From the NCBI GenBank assembly GCA_018500015.2, contig JAHBAR020000014.1, forward strand, positions 1-48,932: a stretch of 48,932 bases of DNA, given 5' to 3'. This DNA comes from Candidatus Kerfeldbacteria bacterium. Its GTDB lineage: Bacteria; Patescibacteriota; Patescibacteriia; UBA9570; XYC2-FULL-38-9. Each line of letters opens with the position of its first letter. The stretch's first letter is position 1. This document shows, piece after piece, positions 43,463 through 48,932 of the stretch. The notes below the pieces were generated by a model. That model ran no database searches and was not told where the DNA came from. It saw nothing but the letters and a program-made list of their open reading frames with translations. Made by a program: the position numbers and the translations under genes.

Positions 43463-44245
43463 ATGAAAAAATTCAATGCCTTCCAGTTGAAGATCATTGC
43501 CGTTGTTTTGATGGTTGTAGATCATGTGGCAGAGTTTGCTCAGCCCGCATTGTCAGAGACGGCGTATTACGCTATGCGGTATGCAGGCAGATTGGTCTTT
43601 CCGATTTTTTTATTTTTACTTGTTGAAAGTTTTTTTAACACCTCGCATCAAGGTCGATATGTGCAACGTTTATGGATTTGGGCGTTGGGCATGATGGCGG
43701 GAAGTTACGCATTGATCAGGCTGTGTGATAGCCTGCTTGGGCGCACAGATGCTTTTTATGCACAGGGATATGTTGAATTTGATCGACTGTTTTATGGTGT
43801 GGGTAACAATATTTTTCTTTCGTTAGCTTGTATAGCTACTGTGTTAGTGTGCGTCACTGCATGGAAAAATACGCAGTCCAAGAGTCGATGGCGTATTTTT
43901 TGCACGCTCGCTCCACTACTCGTCGCATTTTTTGTGGTGGAAGGTCGCTACCCGGGGTTGTACATGGCTCTCGCTTTTTTCATATGGCATGGTAAGCCTG
44001 TGCGCCAGTATTTTGCATTTGCATGCGTCGTGGCGATTACAGCTCTAATACATGTTGGCCTTGGTGAAAACATGTTTGTCGCTGACGGATATAACTGGAT
44101 GATGGTTTTTGCCTTGCCACTTATCATGATGTACAACGGTGAGCGTGGACCGCACACTAAAAGCGCAAAATATTTTTTCTATATTTTTTATCCAGCTCAT
44201 CTTTGGATATTGTACATAATCGCTCGTGTTGCTCTGTGGAGGTAG
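43463..44245 (+). CDS. TraX family membrane protein
   Basis: FNAFQLKIIAVVLMVVDHVAEF...AGRLVFPIFLFLLVESFFNT; polytopic; C-terminal KYFFYIFYPAHLWILYI. Confidence 0.85.
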   Translation: MKKFNAFQLKIIAVVLMVVDHVAEFAQPALSETAYYAMRYAGRLVFPIFLFLLVESFFNTSHQGRYVQRLWIWALGMMAGSYALIRLCDSLLGRTDAFYAQGYVEFDRLFYGVGNNIFLSLACIATVLVCVTAWKNTQSKSRWRIFCTLAPLLVAFFVVEGRYPGLYMALAFFIWHGKPVRQYFAFACVVAITALIHVGLGENMFVADGYNWMMVFALPLIMMYNGERGPHTKSAKYFFYIFYPAHLWILYIIARVALWR

Positions 44246-44262
44246 TGTGGTATCATGCAGTC

Positions 44263-45636
44263 ATGATACCTAATCATTCGCCGTGGATTCATCAACTCAA
44301 GCGCACTCGTCCGGTAGTACCAATGAGCGCAGATCTTCACGCCGATACCGTTATTGTTGGAGGGGGTATAGCCGGTGTTGTTACCGCATACTTTACCTTA
44401 CGCACCACAAATCATCGTGTTTTGCTTATTGAAGCTGACAAAATTGCGCATGGAGCAACAGGACATAATGCCGGCCAGATCACCAGTTATTTTGAACGCC
44501 CTCTGACAGAGCTTGTTGAAGAGTTTGGTTTTCACCTTGCAATAGAAGGACAACGATCTATCGAATCCGGTTGGCTATTATTAGACGAAATTCTCGCCGA
44601 GACAGGACTTCAAACACCTGTCTATCGTTTTATGGGATACACTGGCATCTCAACATTTGAACAGGTGCTGCAGCATTTGAAAAATAATCGTCATCGGGTG
44701 AATGGTGAGTTGCCGCCGGAGAATATTATTCTCGCTGAAGAGTGGGAAGAGCGTGAAAAAATTCCCGAGGAGTACGTAGATTTATATACGACCGTCGCTC
44801 AAAAAGATTTACTCGCACTTCTTGAGACCGATAATCTTGGTTATATAGGCGCACTATCCTATCAAAAGGGATGCATGAACAGCGCATTGTTTTCAGAAGA
44901 GTTGATAGGCTATCTTATTGCCAGATATGCAGATCGGTTTTCTTTTTATGAAGGGAGCCCAGTGCGCACTGTTCATCTGCATCAAGACAGCGCCACTCTC
45001 GATGTATTATCACACACTGTGACGGCACAACGAGTTGTGTTGTGCACAAACGGATTTGAAAATTTTACCATTATTAATCACGCCGGAGCTCAAGTAGACA
45101 CCAGTTTCCATGACTCTGTAGCCGGACGCATTGGGTATATGTCTGGATATGTCGCACCATTTAATGATTCTCCTGTAGCAATTAGCTATTTTCCAAAAGC
45201 TCACGAGTATAATGAAGATCCGACAGGCGATGATTATTTTTATCTTACCCGCCGACCTCATGAACACGAAGGCAATCAATCCTATAATTTAGTGTGTACA
45301 GGTGGCCCTGAAAAAGTGCTTCCAAACGGCGCGGTGTATTCGCGAGAGAGTGTGTGCTCAGAAGATATGCGCATACTCATCGATGATTTTTTGAAAGATA
45401 ATTATAAAAAACATCCAAAAGACGAAATCCAATATGAATTTTGTTGGCATGGTCTGATGGGGTACACTTCAAACGGTGTGCGCCGCATTGGTGTAGAACC
45501 ATATAATCCGGTGCTCCTGTATAATTTGGGGTGCAACGGAGTTGGAATTTTGCCTTCCATGTATGGTGGAAAACGCATTGCTCAAATTTTGGCTGGCGAT
45601 ACGCTGGAACCTTCAATTTTTGACCCTCACGATTAG
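44263..45636 (+). CDS. FAD-dependent oxidoreductase (DAO family)
   Basis: ADTVIVGGGIAGVVTAYFTLRTTNHRVLLIEADKIAHGATGHNAGQ; C-terminal GCNGVGILPSMYGGKRIAQ. Confidence 0.85.
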   Translation: MIPNHSPWIHQLKRTRPVVPMSADLHADTVIVGGGIAGVVTAYFTLRTTNHRVLLIEADKIAHGATGHNAGQITSYFERPLTELVEEFGFHLAIEGQRSIESGWLLLDEILAETGLQTPVYRFMGYTGISTFEQVLQHLKNNRHRVNGELPPENIILAEEWEEREKIPEEYVDLYTTVAQKDLLALLETDNLGYIGALSYQKGCMNSALFSEELIGYLIARYADRFSFYEGSPVRTVHLHQDSATLDVLSHTVTAQRVVLCTNGFENFTIINHAGAQVDTSFHDSVAGRIGYMSGYVAPFNDSPVAISYFPKAHEYNEDPTGDDYFYLTRRPHEHEGNQSYNLVCTGGPEKVLPNGAVYSRESVCSEDMRILIDDFLKDNYKKHPKDEIQYEFCWHGLMGYTSNGVRRIGVEPYNPVLLYNLGCNGVGILPSMYGGKRIAQILAGDTLEPSIFDPHD

Positions 45637-45691
45637 CGTTTGTAAATGATATTTTGCTTTTTTATGTGTTCATAGTCGGGACAATGGTATA

Positions 45692-45720
45692 TTGCAAACT
45701 TTCTATTTATTTTCTATAAT
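45692..45720 (+). promoter_or_regulatory. Promoter of the LexA-methyltransferase gene
   Basis: TTGCAA-17-TATAAT; ATG begins 8 nt after the -10. Confidence 0.7.
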
Positions 45721-45726
45721 AGAAAA
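45710..45726. promoter_or_regulatory. Candidate operator: 17-bp palindrome over the -10 box
   Basis: TTTTCTAT-A-ATAGAAAA, perfect 8-bp arms. Confidence 0.6.
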
Positions 45727-45727
45727 C

Positions 45728-47593
45728 ATGCTCACAAAAAAGCAATTACAAGTTCTAAATTTTTTGAAGGATTATAGAGGAAAATACAATTACTCGCCCT
45801 CACTTGAAGAGATAAAACGTAAATTCAAACTTGCCTCGGTTTCTACAGCACATTACTATATAAAAAAACTTCAAGACGCTGGTCAGTTGCAAAAAGAACA
45901 TAATCAGCCCCGCGCTGTTGCGCTTGTCACAGAAAAACAAACAATGGAAATTCCTATTTTAGGAGCAATCGCCGCGGGACAGCCAATTGAAGCAATAGAG
46001 ATTACAGACGAAACTATTACGATCACAAGAGATGAGATTGGAATACAAGGCAAACATTACGCTTTGCGTGTTCAAGGCAACAGTATGATTGACGAGGGTA
46101 TTTTTGACGGCGATATTGTGGTCATACGAAAGCAGGAAGTCGCAGAAAATGGACAAACCGTTGTTGCAGTGATTGATGATAACGAAGCAACGCTGAAAAA
46201 ACTATACCGAGAGAATGGGAAATTCAGATTGCAACCAGCTAACCCAACATTGTTTCCAATATATCGTGATGAAGTAGAGGTTAGAGGTGTTGTTGTAAAA
46301 ATAATCCGTAATTTTGAATCACAACTTGATCAAGTACAATCAAGAGATGAAAAATATATTCGTAAAATAGATTACTCATGGGATTATCGTGGAGAAAAGA
46401 CAAAATCCTACACACATGGAATACACACTTATCCTGCCATGTTCATTCCGCAAGTCGGACGAAGATTATTGGAAACTTACAGCAAAAAAGGCGACACCAT
46501 TTGTGATATTTTCTGTGGTTCTGGGACGGCTTTAGTTGAAAGCAGATTGATAGGGAGAAATGCCTATGGCATTGATCTTAATCCATTGGCTATTTTTCTT
46601 GCTCATGCAAAGACTACACCAATTAACCCTCAAAAACTAACAAAGGAATACTTAGCGTTACTGGATAGAGTGGAAAAGGTAAAAGATAATGAAATTAAAA
46701 GACCAGATTTTAAGAATATTGATTTTTGGTTCAAGGACAAAGTGATTGTTAAACTTGCGAAATTGAAAAAAGCAATTCGCGAAATAAAAGATAAGCCAAT
46801 ACAAAATTTCTTAATGGTTGCGTTTAGTGAAACAGTTCGCTACTCCTCAAATACAAAAACAGGAGAGTTTAAATTGGTGCGTGTGAAAGGAGAAAAGCTT
46901 GATAAGCATGATCCGGATGTAATTAGAATTTTCCGTAAAAATGCAGAGAAAAATATTAAAAGTATGACCGAGTTTTATAAGGACGCAAACAAGGATTCAT
47001 GGACGAAAATAATTTATGGAGACTCATCAAAAGATAGTGGAATAAAAGTAAATTCTATTGACTGCATTATCACTTCTCCTCCATATGGAGACAGTCGAAC
47101 AACTGTTGCTTACGGGCAATTTTCTCGTCTTTCGGCACAATGGATTGATGTATTTGATAATCCAAATGATGCTGCTGGAGTAGATAATGAATTGCTTGGC
47201 GGTAGAGCTGCCAAAAACCTAACTCACACACTCTTGTCTGATTATCTAAAGGAATCACTTGAGAAAATATCTAAACAAGATGAAGCAAGAGCTAGAGATG
47301 TATTAAGTTTTTACATAGGATTGAACGATTGTCTTAAACAAGCTTACGCAATATTGAAATCAAAAAAGTATTTTTGTCTTGTTGTAGGCAATAGATTGGT
47401 AAAACAAGTCAGAATACCAACGGATTTTATTATTGCTGAGTTAGCGGAAAAAATTGGTTTTACTTGTGAAGATATAATTGTCCGTAATATTCCAGGAAAA
47501 AGAATGCCGATCAAAAATTCCCCGACAAATATCATAGGTGTCTTGGAAGAAACAATGAACAAGGAGAGTATTGTTGTATTGAGAAAAAATTAG
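45728..47593 (+). CDS. LexA repressor (winged HTH + S24 autoprotease) fused to DNA methyltransferase
   Basis: LexA HTH; cleavage site GAIAAGQP; catalytic GNSMIDEGIFDGD and EATLKKLY; then motif I CDIFCGSGTALVES and motif IV ITSPPYGD. ATG 45728 preferred to TTG 45692. Confidence 0.92.
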   Translation: MLTKKQLQVLNFLKDYRGKYNYSPSLEEIKRKFKLASVSTAHYYIKKLQDAGQLQKEHNQPRAVALVTEKQTMEIPILGAIAAGQPIEAIEITDETITITRDEIGIQGKHYALRVQGNSMIDEGIFDGDIVVIRKQEVAENGQTVVAVIDDNEATLKKLYRENGKFRLQPANPTLFPIYRDEVEVRGVVVKIIRNFESQLDQVQSRDEKYIRKIDYSWDYRGEKTKSYTHGIHTYPAMFIPQVGRRLLETYSKKGDTICDIFCGSGTALVESRLIGRNAYGIDLNPLAIFLAHAKTTPINPQKLTKEYLALLDRVEKVKDNEIKRPDFKNIDFWFKDKVIVKLAKLKKAIREIKDKPIQNFLMVAFSETVRYSSNTKTGEFKLVRVKGEKLDKHDPDVIRIFRKNAEKNIKSMTEFYKDANKDSWTKIIYGDSSKDSGIKVNSIDCIITSPPYGDSRTTVAYGQFSRLSAQWIDVFDNPNDAAGVDNELLGGRAAKNLTHTLLSDYLKESLEKISKQDEARARDVLSFYIGLNDCLKQAYAILKSKKYFCLVVGNRLVKQVRIPTDFIIAELAEKIGFTCEDIIVRNIPGKRMPIKNSPTNIIGVLEETMNKESIVVLRKN

Positions 47594-48291
47594 TTTAACT
47601 CAACTTTTGTGTCAAAGCATTTATACAACTGGTTAATTTTTACTCGAAAACCAGTGCCGTGATTACGAACAGAACCATTCGCACGATAGAACATTCTAAA
47701 ATCAACAACAATAGCATCCTTTTTGATCATATTTTTGAAATGCTCAAAATCAAAGCCTTCCAAGAAATACGTTTGATTGAAATGAAAATGTTCAACACCT
47801 CTTATTTCTTTACTGTCCGCTAACGCATAAACAAGCGCAGGAAGTTTTGCTGCAAACTTTTTCCTCAAATCCTCCATACTCCAATAGATATTTAGACGCT
47901 TGCCTTTACCGACAACCCTAACCTTATCTTTTTCGACCTTCAATTTTAATCCTTGATTATTGTATCGTTTACATGAAAGAGTGCTGTGTAATTCTTTTGA
48001 GCGACCGTTGTCTCTTTTTGAATATCCAAAGTTATCAAGAAGTGTCCTGTCTCGATCTCCACCTTTCGGCTGGGGCTCTAGTGTAAAAAGAGTGAGCATT
48101 GACCCAGCACTACGGCGATATGCTTTAAGTTCCGCCACCTCACCAATATCGGGAAGCGGGATATTGTTTTCCTTAATACCGAGCAAGTCCTCAAGCGTTT
48201 TTCCTATTCCGGTATCACCCTTTCTGTGTGATTTAACAAAACCGAGAGACTTTATATTTTTGAGCTTCTTTTTGAGTTCAGAAAGTTTCAT
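47590..48291 (-). CDS. MvaI/BcnI-family restriction endonuclease
   Basis: GDTGIGKTLEDLLGIKENNIPLPDIGEVAELKAYRRSAGSMLTLFTLEP, recalled as the MvaI/BcnI signature; adjacent to a methyltransferase. Confidence 0.85.
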   Translation of the reverse strand: MKLSELKKKLKNIKSLGFVKSHRKGDTGIGKTLEDLLGIKENNIPLPDIGEVAELKAYRRSAGSMLTLFTLEPQPKGGDRDRTLLDNFGYSKRDNGRSKELHSTLSCKRYNNQGLKLKVEKDKVRVVGKGKRLNIYWSMEDLRKKFAAKLPALVYALADSKEIRGVEHFHFNQTYFLEGFDFEHFKNMIKKDAIVVDFRMFYRANGSVRNHGTGFRVKINQLYKCFDTKVELN

Positions 48292-48292
48292 A

Positions 48293-48514
48293 TTATTTTA
48301 TGAAAAAAGATAAGTCTTTTTTATAGATTTTTGCAAATTCTTTGAGTTGAGTTATATCAAGTCGTCTTTGCCCAGCTTCAATTTTTGATACATGGGGTTG
48401 GGTTTTGCCGAGTAGCTTTGCTACATCGGCTTGATCCAAACCTACCTCAATGCGAGCTTTCTTTAGTTGTTCGACCGTATATTTATGGTCTTTTGAAAAT
48501 ATTGCTTTGGTCAT
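48293..48514 (-). CDS. XRE-family HTH protein, likely R-M controller (C protein)
   Basis: TVEQLKKARIEVGLDQADVAKLLGKTQPHVSKIEAGQRRLD; 1 bp upstream of the REase start. Confidence 0.85.
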   Translation of the reverse strand: MTKAIFSKDHKYTVEQLKKARIEVGLDQADVAKLLGKTQPHVSKIEAGQRRLDITQLKEFAKIYKKDLSFFIK

Positions 48515-48533
48515 AATGTATATATGATAGTAT

Positions 48534-48563
48534 TCCGTTGTGTTATATTCCAATTTGTTATAT
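48534..48563 (-). promoter_or_regulatory. Tandem 15-bp direct repeats upstream of the XRE gene, candidate operator
   Basis: Minus strand ATATAACAAATTGGA / ATATAACACAACGGA, 12/15 identical and adjacent. Confidence 0.45.
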
Positions 48564-48615
48564 GATGTAGTCATGATAACGGCGAGGTGCGCGTCATTGA
48601 TCGTCAGGATTCATT

Positions 48616-48868
48616 CAAAATACATTCGAACTTCGTTCAATTTTTGCATAGAGGGCGAGATTCCTGCTCATCCGTCGTTCGCTTGCCGACAAGTTGGCAT
48701 AAGCTCACTCCTACTTCGCAGTCCGGGTCATTCAGTGAATGTCGCAGGGCATTCACTTCACGTACCCTTCGAATCTCCAACACCATCCATCGTATACGAA
48801 AAACGCCGACACAAGTCGACGTCTTTTCGTACTGCGGTATTTGTTGGACAAAGTTCGAATGTATTTTG
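48616..48868. repeat. Non-coding element bounded by ~25-bp inverted repeats
   Basis: CAAAATACATTCGAACTTCGTTCAA (48616-48640) vs reverse complement of 48844-48868, 23/25 match including 18 perfect bases; internal hairpins at 48729-48741 and 48798-48828. Confidence 0.65.
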
Positions 48869-48932
48869 CGGAAAATCCCGAAGAAAACTGAATGGACGAG
48901 GCAGGGCGAAACAATTTGTCTGGGGATATGGA

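Noticed and set aside
47960-48313. 117-aa plus-strand ORF opposite the endonuclease
   Set aside because: Antisense to an ORF with strong MvaI/BcnI-like motifs; low-complexity Ser/Phe composition
48680-48800. Possible tRNA (TTCGAATC followed by CCA-like bases)
   Set aside because: Could not build an acceptor stem, D-arm and anticodon arm on either strand

Overview
The window looks like part of a Patescibacteria/CPR-type genome (an inference from gene content and order; no taxonomic marker was tested). Left to right: (i) the tail of a pseudopilin gene and a PilX-like gene, ending in a perfect 44-bp palindromic terminator; (ii) a metallophosphoesterase gene abutting ligA head-to-head; (iii) a type IV pilus operon, pilM-pilN-pilO-(FN3 protein)-pilB-pilT-like-pilC, whose PilT-like member has lost its ATPase motifs; (iv) a Ca-binding-repeat protein and a giant (~3.5 kaa) secreted Cys-rich protein with CBM-like modules, one of which appears to be interrupted by a VWA domain; (v) a T4SS-like operon (VirB6-like membrane protein, PrgI, VirB4 in two ORFs, Asn/Thr-rich and Ala/Gly-rich membrane proteins, a beta-propeller protein, a DsbA-like protein, and a VirB2-like membrane segment fused to an M15 peptidase) running into radA; (vi) convergent recG, a DUF5671-like membrane protein, and a cyanophycin-synthetase-like ATP-grasp gene followed by a 12-codon repeat micro-ORF; (vii) TraX-like and FAD oxidoreductase genes; (viii) an AT-rich restriction-modification cassette in which a complete LexA repressor is fused in frame to a DNA methyltransferase, with a MvaI/BcnI-type endonuclease and an XRE controller on the opposite strand, flanked by a ~253-bp non-coding element with terminal inverted repeats. 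The most interesting object is the LexA-methyltransferase fusion, which has a 17-bp palindrome over its own -10 box. All family calls are by eye; no searches were run.
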